Assembly: GCA_034620365.1 (NCBI GenBank)
Contig: JAQGEQ010000380.1
Span: 2,666,001 to 2,730,000, forward strand
Reading direction: 5' to 3'
Length of the DNA: 64,000 nucleotides
Source: Pegea sp. RAD2-039
Lineage: Eukaryota > Chordata > Thaliacea > Salpida > Salpidae
Part shown: one piece after another, positions 48,716-60,192 of the stretch
Numbering within the stretch: the first letter of the stretch is position 1
Layout: every line of letters begins with the position of its first letter
Program-made: the position numbers and the translations under genes
Notes under the pieces: generated by a model
Database searches by the model: none
Told to the model about the DNA's origin: nothing
Seen by the model: only the letters and a program-made list of their open reading frames with translations

Positions 48716-49978
48716 TATAAATTTTAAAATATAAGAATTATACATTTTTGAAATACGAAAGGATTGATATATATTTAAAGATAAGCAATAATAATAACTT
48801 TCTAAAACTATTTCATTAATTTTCTTGATGATTACTGTTATTAACATCATAAATATAAAGTAAATAAAAGAATTTTCAAAATTGCAATCAAACTCAATAA
48901 AATTACTTTTTATTTCTATGTTTCCGATTAAAATAATACATAAATAAATATAAAATATATATTTCATAAAGTTTTTCTATAACCACTTCAAATATTTAAG
49001 CATTTAAATCATACTTCTTTTCATCAAGTATAAAAAGCACGATTATATAAGAGAACAATTTGTTTATTAAAAAAAGATTAATTTGAAGAATCTTTCAGCA
49101 AAATGAATCATATTAGAAAGTGTTCCGTTAGAAACTTTCTACAAATTAAATACCTTCCTTTTATTGCCTGAAAAAAGTTTTAAATGTTTCAGTTTAAACT
49201 AAGTTCGAAGTCTGTGAAAAAGATTCACAAATGGAATTATTTGAATTAGGAAATTGTATTTTGAAAGATGTTTTTAAAGTACTTGATCAATTTTTAACAG
49301 ATTTAATCGAAGAACATATTTATCAATCCGATTCTAAACTATAAAATATTATGAACAAATTCTGATCATCTTACAAAATCTTTTGTACTTACCTTCGTTT
49401 AAAACCAGTAGAAAGTTTCATGAATATTCTGATTTCATCCTTGAAAGTTTTAATTTAGGTTTAAATAAAACTGACATATGTGATGCAGTTTCAGGAAATA
49501 ATAACAATCTGAAAATTGTGTTGTGTCTTAAGAAGAAGTCATGTAAGACATCTCAGCAGATAATGTAATTAGCTTTCTTACAACTGATTTTTCACTAAAA
49601 CCAATCATCTCAACATTAAAACTGATATTTGGATTTCACTGAGATGTCTTTGACATTAACGAATCAATATAATTTGAAGAAATCTTTTTAGTTTAAGCAA
49701 ATAATAAAAGATTAAAAAGTAAAATATCAAAACTCCTCACCATACATCACCACATATTCAAAAACTTTTACTTTGTTTATATTTTTCAGAACCAAAATTC
49801 AGAATTATGTGAAGTAATTATAATAAAAGCATTTCTTTGCATAAAAGTGAAATCATTTTATCTACAAAAGCCGAAAAGAAGAGAAATTATTACAAATTGT
49901 TGCTAGTAAGTTTAATGAAACAGATTTGAGCTTGTAAATATGAAATATGGTACAAGAAGCAACCAACAAATGAACAAG

Positions 49979-52900
49979 TTAAAGATTAGGTTTCAAAGCA
50001 TCAAGTTTCCATTCTCGCACATCTGATAACGATGTGTTGATATCAGAGATCCAGAAGTCGCGCTCTTGTTTCGAGTCTGCGGCTAGCCAGTGTCTAAAAA
50101 AGGATAATAGCAACTAAGTAATGAGGATCAGAGGAAGATTAGATGAAGACTCACTTGATGGTGACAAAAGATCCATGGATGTTTGTGATCAAAGTATCTT
50201 TATCATTTTTTCGTCGTCTTCTCTCACTTACAAACTCTAGCACATTGGGTCGCGCGCACTTGATACGATCCACTGGTTTCACGACGTCACTACGACAACG
50301 ACACAAGTGGATGCTATCGAGTGGTTGCTATGGAAACGAAGTGTTAAATGGAAACTGGGTGAAGAGGGTGTGATTAGGGCACCTTTTGAGTATTCTCATC
50401 ATCTGGATACTGCCAGCAGAAAAGCTCTCCGCATCTTAGAACACACCAACGTCTCCTCCAAGCTCCAAGACCTCCTACATCCTCAAACATCGTCTGTTAA
50501 CATGAAAAGGTTGCAGGCGTCGAGATGACGTGATTAAGGTGCTCACCAAAAAGCCTCGACGTTCGGTTGGTGAGTTGTAGGTGGATGAGATCTCACATTT
50601 GAGTTGACCAACAAGAGGCGAGAGGAAAGGGACCTGAAAAGATGGATTAGTAGATGAAGATGAAGCAGGTAGTAGGTTACGTTGGAAAGTTCGAAGCTTG
50701 TTTCGTTCACATCGCTCTTCGTGATGCAACATCGACCAATCAGTGCAAAGCTACTACTTCTGATAGCTGTAGGTCCTCCCGGACTTGGTGGGATCATTGA
50801 TGAGGATGTTGATGAATGGGTGGATCGAGAACGGAATTTACGAGGAGTCAAAGACTTCAAGGAAACAGTTGATGCCTGTAAATAGTTGGAATTGTTAACA
50901 GCAAAAGTCAAGTTATTAGAAGCAGGTGAGTCCTCAGCACCTTCAACCACCAAGCTATTATTGAGCTGATGTTGTTGGTCGAGAAGCTTTTAAGACAAAC
51001 TGGTTTTTGATTAAGTAAGATGCAAACCAGGTTTGTTGATTTATAAGTTTTTATCAAAAGACAAACAAGCAGAAAGCAACTTATTGAGATGGAAAACGAC
51101 AATTGAACAAACCTTTTTATTGAAAACTGAAAACTTTCCTTTTGATTTATCCAAATTACCTCCTTCATTACTTAACTGCTGATTCTGATAATTTAGAAAT
51201 TTGAAGATAATTAGTTTACTAATACTTTTGTGAATTCATTTAACCAGTTCAAAACTTCCAACAAATAGTATTTAAACATTTTAATTTGATTAGAGCTTCT
51301 AAAAAAGACTCACAACGCTGTAGACTTCGATAATTGTTTCGTAATCGCTTTTCAAATCGTTTCTACAAAACAACGAATGAAATCAAGCAAGCAAGCAAGC
51401 AGGTGATTGTATAAAACTCACAAGTGAAAATCGCTCTTGAAAATCAACGAATCGGCGTTTAAATCGTTTGAAGTTGAAGCTAAGTGAGTTGTAAATACTT
51501 TAGATCCACATTTGATCAGCAGCAAGTAATAATGGTGACGTGCTTCACCTGAAAGAAGATGAAGATCAAATAGAGATCAAGTGAAGATAAGGATCAAATC
51601 AAGATGAAGATCAGATGGAGATCAAGTCAAGATTAAGATGAGACTTCTTATATACCTCCATCTTTTTTATTTGCCATTGAGAAAAGATACTCTGTTCGAA
51701 CAGGCAAAGCGAGTCTACGGATGCAGATACTGCCTAAGCTCATCTTATCATTTTCTATTCTCTCTCGGTATTTTTCTGGTCCATTTGTCTTCAAATTCTT
51801 CAACTCTTCCAGCAACGCGAGACGTGTATGAGCTGCAAACAGCAAATTGATGTATCGAAGAGGAAAGTTGAAAGACTTACTCGTTGTTAGAAGAAGTTTT
51901 TGAGCTTCTAACTCAGTTACAGACCCCTTGCCGTGTTCTTCATCATAACAACAGTTCAAAGCATCGCTCGTTTGTTTAATGATTTCCATTTGACGACAAA
52001 TTGCTGAGTTCAACTCTTGCAGTTTCTCCTAGCAACGCATTTATTAGAACTTGTGTCCTAGCAACCAACCATCAAACTCACTTTGAAGGACTTTTTGTGA
52101 CTCACAGAAACTTTTTGAATCTCCTTCATTTTTGGCTGGTTGCTAATTGCAGCAATTGAAGTACTGCAAATGAAACTACATCAAATCGGCATCAACTCGA
52201 ATCAAAGACTCACTTCTTGTTTTCAGATCTGTAGGCATCGATGGTGACGACCGGAGTTTGCTCTTCGAGATGTAGAGAAAGGTTGGATTCGAGTGAGGTG
52301 CTCCTTAGGCGTGGACTTAGCACTTCGCGTCGAGTGCTTCGTCTTCTGATAATTGTGTCTTCGGCTTCGTTTGAGATTTGTCGTTTCTACATCACAAGGT
52401 TTGAAGATTAGATGAAGATCAGAAGAAGAAGACTTTTACTTCTTCGAGTTCTTCACAAATTTGTTGTCGACTTTTATTTAGAATAATTTCGGATTTTTGA
52501 TTATTTTCAATTTTCGCTGAATCATTAAAATCAAATATCTCATCAATAAAATCATCGTATTGTTGTTCATCTTCGATGACGTCATCATCTTGTAATTCGG
52601 TGTCGCTGAATTCAAAGCTAGCCCCTTGCTCGGAGCCTGATGACGTCACTGCAAGCAATACGCGATTAATCGATAGGATTTTTGACGTCACAACCAATCT
52701 GTCTACACTGACAACTTTACTACCTTCGAAACTTGCCATTTTGTCAACGAGTGATTCGTTTGTGACGTCATCGGCACGCGAAATCTTTCTATCTAACTCT
52801 GACTGAACTAAAATTTTGTCTGACAAAAACTTAAAAAGTATAAAGAACAAATTTGCTTACCGCCAGGGGCAGGGTCCATTTGATGAGAAGTATCCGAGAC

Positions 52901-55206
52901 AGAAGTGTCCAAGACAGATGTGTCCACGATAGAAGTGTCCAAGACAGATGTGTCCAAGATAGATGTGTCCACTTGTTGAGAAGTGTCCATTTGTATCGAA
53001 GTATCAATTGAAGTTTCTTCTGGTCTTGAAGATTCTACTTCTAAAGATTCAGATGTCTCATTCAAACTTTTATCTTCATCTTCCACATCTGAAATGAATC
53101 ATCTTACAATCTTCATCCTGATAATTCTGATCACTTACTCTTGGAGGAGTTCAGGGAGATTTCCTCATCTTCTACCTGAGATGTCTCCTGAGCAAAACAA
53201 GTCAAGTTTAAAAATCATTTTTTATCACTAGTTCTTCACAACAACAACCCAAATTCTGATTGGTTAGTAAATCACAACAAATCAGTTAGTTGAAAAGGGA
53301 ATATCTTACACAACTGGACGAAGTATTTATGTGGCTACTGGTCACTTCGTGGTTCTGTTGGTCAGTTCATGAAACAGCAAATGGATCCAGTCAAAATATA
53401 AAAGTGAAATTGGGTATGATTGAATATGTGAAAATGTTTCTTGTTAAAAATCGATTTTTTTAAAACTGCTGATTTTATTAAAAGCGATTTTTGTCAGCAT
53501 ATTATGAATCAATATTTTTATCAATAAACTTTTGTTGATAGCTTTTAAAACAAAATCAAATTAAAATAGAATGAATATTTGAATTTAAAGTTGCTTTTAA
53601 AAAGATGAAAGTAAATGAAGTTACTAGCAACTATTTACATATATCAAATATGAAATAAAACCTTTACTAACATGAATAGTAACCATAGAAGCAGGATTAA
53701 AACGCTTCTCAATCGATTCAGAAGATTCTTTCAGACGCTTTGCATCTAAATCTGATCTTTCTCTTCCAAGACTTGTTCGCCTGTTTACAAGATTTTAATT
53801 GAAACAAAAAATTAAAAAAAGAAAGTTTTCTGTTAACTTCAAATATAACAATTTTCAAAATAAAAATATCTGAAGAAATTTTCATTTAAAAAGGAGAAAA
53901 AAAAACAAATTTGAACTAAGTCACGAATTGTTGGTGACGTCACAAACTTCAAGCGTAGAAGCATGCTGACATCATCAACAACTAATTTCTAGTTTATATT
54001 CATTACAATAATTTTGAATTAAATGAAGCTAGCCACAAAATAAAAAGATTTTTGATTTTATAATTTTGCTGTTAGTCGCCACCTAGCGGTCATTTTAGCA
54101 AAAAACCATTTTGTGATCAAATGAAAAACTTACTTTGTAGGAGTTGGTCTTATTTCAACCACTGGTTCAGTTTCTGGTTGTAAATCAAGTATTTGAGAAA
54201 CCATTTTTTGTTGAATCTGATTTCGTGCTAGTATTTCAGCTTTCTGAATATTTCATTAGAAAATAAACATTAAAATCAATTTGTAAAAGTTTAGCTGATA
54301 TTTGTGATATAAACCATTAGTAGCTGACGAAATAGCATTGATAAGAAGCAAGTCTTATCTTATCTTATTTCAACAAACGAATTACTTTCAAGTCAGTTTT
54401 TGATTAATTTGACAAACCTTATTACCCACATCAGTCTTGCTATTTTGTGAGACTGGATCTTCATCCAGAGACCTGGAATCAGTTTAGAATCATAAAATTG
54501 ATGACTTTACACCACTAATCAATTACTTACGGAAACCAAGAGTCCTCATCTTCATCTAGATTTTTATATTTGCTTGATAGAGCTAAAAGCTTATCTTTCC
54601 TTTTAAAATTGACGACTTTCACATCTTTATCTTTTGGGATTTCATTTCTTTTAGGAGTTGGGACTTCATCATAGTTTACATCTTCACCTCTTTCTACATT
54701 TAATCGAAATTAAATTAAATCAACTCAACCCTTATCTTACCTTCAGCCTCCCATTGTTTTCGCATTGCTACCAGTTTCTTTAATCGGTTTGAAACATTGG
54801 GTTGGGCTAGAAAGAAGTGAAGATCAAAGTTGGTGAACTACTTTAGATGAACACAAACCTTGCTGACTTAAATTTGGCTTCTTCTCATTTTTAGAAGTCA
54901 ATGGAATGTTATCACATGCTGTTAAAGGAGCTGAACGTTTTGTAGAAATCTCTAACTGTCTTTGTTTAATGGTTTCTTCACGAGCTTTTACTCTATCTCT
55001 AATTGACTGAAAAGTTAGAAACAATTATTATTAATTACTAAATAAATTATATATTCTAAATTAAAGTATTTGCAATGATAGAATTTGATTATAATATAAA
55101 ACAGGTTGATATAATGTCAGTTGATTTATTAAGGGTTAAACTTCATCATTTATTATTTTATTAATTTCTAATTTGTCTCATAACTAACCTTTGCAAAATC
55201 ATCCAT
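49979..55206 (-). CDS. ANLN: anillin, actin-binding cytokinesis scaffold
   Basis: Twenty-two exons on the minus strand give 965 residues with consistent phases: 55206-55189, 55006-54859, 54806-54741, 54693-54531, 54472-54418, 54243-54134, 53780-53672, 53354-53310, 53187-53139, 53088-52861, 52798-52440, 52386-52214, 52163-52082, 52028-51881, 51832-51656, 51548-51422, 51362-51314, 50986-50681, 50633-50547, 50493-50383, 50327-50155, 50093-49979. N-terminus MDDFAK-SIRDRVKAREETI resembles the anillin start. RLKKLVAMRKQWEAE lies near 70. The middle is disordered and acidic, with a DTS(V/I)(L/V) repeat at about 283-322. The anillin homology region (536-825) has QTSDALNCCYDEEHGKGSV and the PSPGGPTAIRSSSFALIGR block. 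A C-terminal PH domain (827-955) has GLGAWRRRWCVLR and HWLAADSKQERDFW. Known role: links RhoA, actin, myosin and septins at the cleavage furrow. An acceptor at 55240-55239 lies 32 nt before the ATG. Confidence 0.93.
51548..51640. repeat. short GATGAAGAT-type array in an anillin intron
   Basis: AGAAGATGAAGATCAAATAG and similar units run from the intron border to about 51640, belonging to the same purine-rich family as the BBS4 intron array. Another trace is at 50117-50150. Confidence 0.7.
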
Positions 55207-55240
55207 TACAACAATCAAAGCACAATACTTAAAAAATTCT

Positions 55241-56128
55241 GTAAAAAATTTTGAAATATTTTATTACACCAACAAAAATATTACATAAACATAAAATATC
55301 AAAATATGAGACAAAAATTTTTCAAGATTATATAAAGCTTATTAAAAACTTTATTATAAAATTAGTAATAGTTCAAGCAAATTAGAAAAATTAGCTAGTT
55401 ACAAAATTATGGCTAAATGAGAAAAACATGAAATTTCAATAAAATGTTTTTTAAGAGAAATCCGATATATGTGTTTAAAAATATCATACTTATTAACAGA
55501 ATGATAAAAATATTAACAAAAAATTTAAGAAATATATTTGATCTCGAACATATGCCTCTGATAAATAGTACAGAAGTATTAAATTGACAAATGTTGAAGT
55601 CAAAGATTAATTTCAACATAATATGATTATATATAAAATTTTGAACATATAAATTAAGAATTACAAGATATAAATACTTATTCTGTAATTTTGCCAGAAA
55701 ATATTATTTAAGAAAATAATAAATACAATTTTTAGATATATATAAGTTTCCTCTTACAAATTAAATCTTGGAATAAATATAGAAAATAAAATTAGATTAG
55801 AAATAAAATTGAATATCAGAAAACATTAAGCCTTTATAAACCGGACGCCCTAGGTTATAATTCAAATGAAAACTTGAAACAAAATTGGCGCTTATTACGC
55901 TTCAATGAACACAAACATCCATTTGCTATAAAGAATAAAAACCAATATATTGGCTTCACAATATCATCAGAATTGTAAGTACAAGTAGAGTTAACATATA
56001 TATAAGTTGTTACATATTAAACAATCAAACGATTTAATTAAAATGCAAAACTATAAAAATGATGATGAATTGTAGAACAAGTATTAAAATATTACATATT
56101 CTAAAATTAGAATATTCTATAGCACAAT
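55241..56128. other. AT-rich region upstream of anillin
   Basis: Presumed anillin promoter and spacer. No gene seen. No clear TATA element could be chosen among many AT-rich candidates. Confidence 0.4.
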
Positions 56129-56391
56129 TGTTCAAAAAGAAGCTGAACCGTTGTAATATTGCCAACATTGTCATTTCTAAACTGTGATTTTTTCCTTTTT
56201 TATATTATTAACATTCCATGTAATTGTTCACTGTTATATGCTTTTAGGGCTATCGAAATACCATGAGTTACATCTTTTGCTTTCTATATTTTTTACTAAA
56301 TAGATGTTATTTGTGAGAATGTGTGTTAGCGAGAGGTGCTCTCTTCAGGTACCATCCTTCGCATTTATTGTAATAAATAGATTACCTTAAA
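56129..56391 (+). mobile_element. 5'-truncated 3' end of the main LINE
   Basis: Starts in the last codons of the LINE ORF (TTCAAAAAGAAGCTGAACCG, compare 59391-59410) and runs through the whole 3' UTR with the hairpin GAGGTGC...GGTACC to TGTAATAAATAGA. It lies about 70 bases before the intact copy, same orientation. Confidence 0.9.
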
Positions 56392-56459
56392 TTCTTATAA
56401 ACTTTACTTTTGACAAGTTTAGATTGTATATCTATTTAAGTGCAAAATAACCACTGGAC

Positions 56460-59400
56460 CCACATCACCCTTATTCAACCTCTCTTCGCACAAAATTATT
56501 AATACTATGCTTCCAGCCCAAGATAACAGTACACAGAAGACTACCACCAAATCTGACAAGTGTCAAAAAGACAATTTTTCTTTTATATTAGGTATGTTTT
56601 TCAACGCACGGTCAATTGTCAACAAAATTTTCGAATTGAAAGCTCTTTTGCTTTCTCAAGATTTTACATTTGTTTTCATTACCGAAACTTGGTTGAAACC
56701 CTTTTATCCTGACTCCTTTCTGGATGACAGTGATCTTTTTCGTGCTTTGCGCTGTGATAGACTGTCTGATAGAGGCGGCGGTGTTTGTGTAATCTATAAA
56801 ACATCACTGGCACCCATGATTTCAAGAATTAAGATAAATACCATTGATTGCCCAGGATTTGAGATTATTGCTTTCAATTTTAATTACTCAAAGTCTAAGT
56901 TTTCCCGCTTTATATGTACCTACCTACCACCGTCTAAAGTTAACGATGAGGTTACTATTAAGGCCTTATTGAAGGTTCTGAAAAGCCTTGTTTGTCCTGA
57001 GATGTATATTCTCGGGGATTTTAATTTTAGTAGAATTGATTGGAATAACCCAAATTTAGCATTCAATGGAAAAATGTTTAATTTGAATGGAGACAAAACT
57101 AATTTAGCCAATCTGAGTCATGTCTTTGTAAACTTCCTTGATGCCAATAATCTATCTCAGATGGTTACTTTTCCAACCCAAGTTAGTGGTAATACTTTGG
57201 ATCTTCTCATCACATCAAAACCTGATAACGTTATCTACGTTGATCAAAATGAACCTTTTGCTCTGACATGCGATCACAACATGATTGAATTCAAGCTCCA
57301 ACAAACTTTTTCTACGAACGTTAAAACTCCAAGCACACGGAACTTTTATCGTGGAAATTATAACAGTATAAACAAGTTTTTATCAGGTGTTGACTGGATT
57401 TCTGTTTTCAACTCTACCGAAGACATCAATGATATCTACTCGAGGTTTACTAATATTGTTAATGAGTCAATTAAAAAGTTCATACCTTTATATAGAGTCA
57501 ACAAAAAACCACACTTGCCAAGATATTTAAGGAATTTACAGCATTTGAAAAACCTCTTATACAAACAAACTAAAGCAGATCCTTCCATCAAACCTCTATA
57601 CAAAGATCTTTGTCTAGTCTACAAGAAATCAGTTTATAGCCTCTATTTAGGAAAAGAAAGTGCAATCTTATCTTCACCTAGCAAGAAAACGTTTTTTGGC
57701 TTCATTAATCACAAGCTTAAGGCGAAATCTCATCTACCTCCCTTGCTTGATAACGCCAATCAGCTGGTGATGGAACCAAAGAATAAAGCTGAATTGCTAA
57801 ACAAACAATTTGAAAAGGTTTTCATAACCGATCATGGCAATACTCCTACTATTTCCTACTCCAATATCCTTTCAAATATCTCTGAGATGGTAGATCTAGA
57901 CATAACAGTTGATATAGTATCTAAGGCTATTTCTTCTCTAAAATCAACAGTTTCCAACACCCCAGATCAAATCCTAGCTTTGTTTTTAAGGAAAAGTACT
58001 TATTCTTTAGCGCTACCCTTATCGCTACTCTTTAACATGACTCTTAAGCGGGGAAGACTTCCACAAATTTGGAAGAACGCTATTATTACTCCAATTTATA
58101 AGAAGGGTCCCAGAAACACCGCACTTAACTACAGACCAGTTTCGCTGACTTCGGTTATCTGCAGAACTCAAGAACATATCATTCACAACCATATAACTAG
58201 CCATTTGACGGAGCATCATCTAATATCTGATGCCCAGCATGGCTTTGTTAAGCAAAGATCTTCTTTGACTCAACATCTCACTTTTTTCAATGAGCTTACA
58301 GCTCATTACGAAAGTAATACTCCATGTGACATCATATACCTTGATTTTGCTAAAGCGTTTGATTCTGTTCCACACAACAAGCTCATTACTGTATTGAAAA
58401 ACATAAAAATCAGCAACTCTATCTTAAAATGGATTGAAGATTTCTTATCAGGTAGAACCCAACGAACCCGTGTAGAAAGATCTTTATCTACTCCTAGTAA
58501 AGTCACCAGCGGCGTTCCTCAGGGTTCCGTTCTGGGTCCACTTCTCTTTTTGATTTTCATTGAAGACCTCATCAGAAGACTAATAACAGTAGACAATGTC
58601 AGTGTGTTTGTGTATGCAGATGACATCAAGCTATTATCTGGTTCTCACTCAAAACTCCAAACTGCACTAAACATTGTAGAAAACTGGTCTGCGAATTGGC
58701 AACTTAAAATCCAGCCAACAAAGTCTGAAGTTATAACATTCTCCCGTAAGCCATCGGCCAGCTTCAGCAACCAATACTACATCAATGGATCCATTCTTGA
58801 ACGAGTATCCTCAGTCATAGACCTCGGCATTACTCTGACATCTGACTTCAAATGGCACAGTTATGTTTCCAGAATCTTTGGAAAATCTATCAAGCTTGTC
58901 CACCTCATCATAAAGACTTTTAATTCTAAAGATCCATGGCTTTTCGTCAACCTTTTCAAACTGTACATACGCCCTATTCTTGAATACAATATCAGTGCAT
59001 GGATGCCATATCAAGTTGGTGATATCAGAAAAATCGAATCTGTTCAGGCAACATTTACGAGATTGATTTGCAGGAAACTTAATATCAAATACGAGAGTTA
59101 TAAGCATCGTCTCAGCTTCTTCAATCTAGATACTTTGGAAATCCGAAGAATTAAATACGACCTTATTCTGATTTTTAAAATTATTCACAACCTAATTGAT
59201 CTTCAGTTTGATGACTTTTTCTCCATTAGTCCCTCCCTCAAGTTATATCAACTTAGAAGACATAAATTACATCTTAATAAGCCCACTCCACCAGCTACGT
59301 TAACCAGATTAAGTTTTTTTTCATACCGCACAATCAGTACATGGAACAATCTGCCATCAGAGATTGTCATGTCAAAATCACTTATGCTGTTCAAGAAAAA

Positions 59401-59611
59401 GCTGAATTGTTATAATATCGCCAACATTGCCATTTCTAAACTGTGAATTTTTATCTTTTACAATACTATGATTCTGTGCAATTCTTCATTATCATATGCT
59501 TTTTCGTGTACACGTCAAATAGATCTAATTTGTGAGAATGTGTGTTAGCGAGAGGTGCTCTTTTTAGGCACCCTCCTTCACATTTATTGTAATAAATAAA
59601 TAAATAAATAA
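56460..59611 (+). mobile_element. LINE retrotransposon with intact endonuclease/RT ORF
   Basis: Extent judged from similarity to the copy at 33185-36136 on the left and the AATAAATAAATAAATAAA tail on the right. The 3' UTR (59447-59611) carries the conserved hairpin block (AGAGGTGCTCTTTTTAGGCACCCT, about 59549-59572). No ORF1 is visible: only about 50 bases precede the ORF2 start before the copies cease to align, so this is either 5'-truncated or a single-ORF element. No convincing target-site duplication was found. CR1/Jockey-like group; precise clade not assigned. Confidence 0.88.
56507..59446 (+). CDS. LINE ORF2: apurinic-type endonuclease plus reverse transcriptase
   Basis: An uninterrupted 979-residue frame. 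N-terminal endonuclease (about 28-265): FFNARSIVNK, FVFITETWLKP with catalytic Glu60, ILGDFNFSRIDW, and CDHNMIEF near the end. Reverse transcriptase (about 520-790): NYRPVSLTSVICRTQEHI, motif A IIYLDFAKAFDSVPH, motif B SGVPQGSVLGPLLF, motif C VFVYADDIKLL with both catalytic aspartates. The C-terminal part carries WMPYQVGDIRKIESVQATFT, as usual in Jockey/CR1-group LINEs. No stop or frameshift and all key residues present, so the copy may be young and possibly active. Role: target-primed reverse transcription of its own RNA and, by inference, of the SINE sharing its tail. Confidence 0.93.
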   Translation: MLPAQDNSTQKTTTKSDKCQKDNFSFILGMFFNARSIVNKIFELKALLLSQDFTFVFITETWLKPFYPDSFLDDSDLFRALRCDRLSDRGGGVCVIYKTSLAPMISRIKINTIDCPGFEIIAFNFNYSKSKFSRFICTYLPPSKVNDEVTIKALLKVLKSLVCPEMYILGDFNFSRIDWNNPNLAFNGKMFNLNGDKTNLANLSHVFVNFLDANNLSQMVTFPTQVSGNTLDLLITSKPDNVIYVDQNEPFALTCDHNMIEFKLQQTFSTNVKTPSTRNFYRGNYNSINKFLSGVDWISVFNSTEDINDIYSRFTNIVNESIKKFIPLYRVNKKPHLPRYLRNLQHLKNLLYKQTKADPSIKPLYKDLCLVYKKSVYSLYLGKESAILSSPSKKTFFGFINHKLKAKSHLPPLLDNANQLVMEPKNKAELLNKQFEKVFITDHGNTPTISYSNILSNISEMVDLDITVDIVSKAISSLKSTVSNTPDQILALFLRKSTYSLALPLSLLFNMTLKRGRLPQIWKNAIITPIYKKGPRNTALNYRPVSLTSVICRTQEHIIHNHITSHLTEHHLISDAQHGFVKQRSSLTQHLTFFNELTAHYESNTPCDIIYLDFAKAFDSVPHNKLITVLKNIKISNSILKWIEDFLSGRTQRTRVERSLSTPSKVTSGVPQGSVLGPLLFLIFIEDLIRRLITVDNVSVFVYADDIKLLSGSHSKLQTALNIVENWSANWQLKIQPTKSEVITFSRKPSASFSNQYYINGSILERVSSVIDLGITLTSDFKWHSYVSRIFGKSIKLVHLIIKTFNSKDPWLFVNLFKLYIRPILEYNISAWMPYQVGDIRKIESVQATFTRLICRKLNIKYESYKHRLSFFNLDTLEIRRIKYDLILIFKIIHNLIDLQFDDFFSISPSLKLYQLRRHKLHLNKPTPPATLTRLSFFSYRTISTWNNLPSEIVMSKSLMLFKKKLNCYNIANIAISKL

Positions 59612-60192
59612 AGTGCCTTTAAAAGACATTGCTACATCATTGATCAGAATTTTTTCAATATTTTTGCAGTTTAGCTTTATCGGCGATACTATTTGTCGTT
59701 TATCTATCAGTTTCTGCACTCTTTGGGTAACTAGATAAAAATAGAAAAGTTTGTCAAAATAGAAACTTAATCACGATTAATGATTGAAAATTGTTTTTAA
59801 AAAATATATTAAATTGTAAAATTTATGCTTCAAAAATTGATATTTAAAAATCAAACATAGTAAAATAAGATATTGGTTTTTAAATCAAACTAGATGTGGT
59901 TGAAACTTTTCTACGTTGACTTGTACCTTAAAAGTATTTTCCAAATTCAAATGTTTAATAACAATTTAACTGAAGTTTTTGAGTGAACAGACCCTTATTT
60001 GAATCTTTCAAAAATGAATTTAAGTTTTGTTTCTACAAATATCAAACAAGCTACTCTTGTTCAACAAGACGATTGTGAGTTCGCTAGAGTAAACAAACAA
60101 AATATTTTGAGCTGAAATTGTCAAAATCAATAAACAAAATATTGAAATTAATTTTATTGAAACACGAAAGTATGCGAAAACGCGATAAGAAG
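59612..60192. other. spacer downstream of RRP12
   Basis: AT-rich. On the minus strand it contains the RRP12 3' end, with AATAAA at 60158-60153 about 35 nt after the stop. No gene seen in the rest. Confidence 0.5.

Larger units (their letters stand above)
45894..49978. other. AT-rich intergenic region between PP2C and anillin
   Basis: Mostly very AT-rich with no exon. Exceptions are a U6-like fragment (47761-47790) and an old repeat copy (48480-48715), listed separately. A minus-strand donor-like AAG|GTAAGT near 49388 has no convincing exon before it. The right end is the anillin 3' UTR. Confidence 0.5.

Noticed and set aside
49383-49568. 61-codon frame and a minus-strand donor-like AAG|GTAAGT
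   Set aside because: No acceptor-bounded coding exon in either orientation and no family resemblance.
51150-51190. Candidate small anillin exon (QLSNEG) between exons 17 and 18
   Set aside because: It would shift the frame of exon 18; the phases fit when it is skipped.
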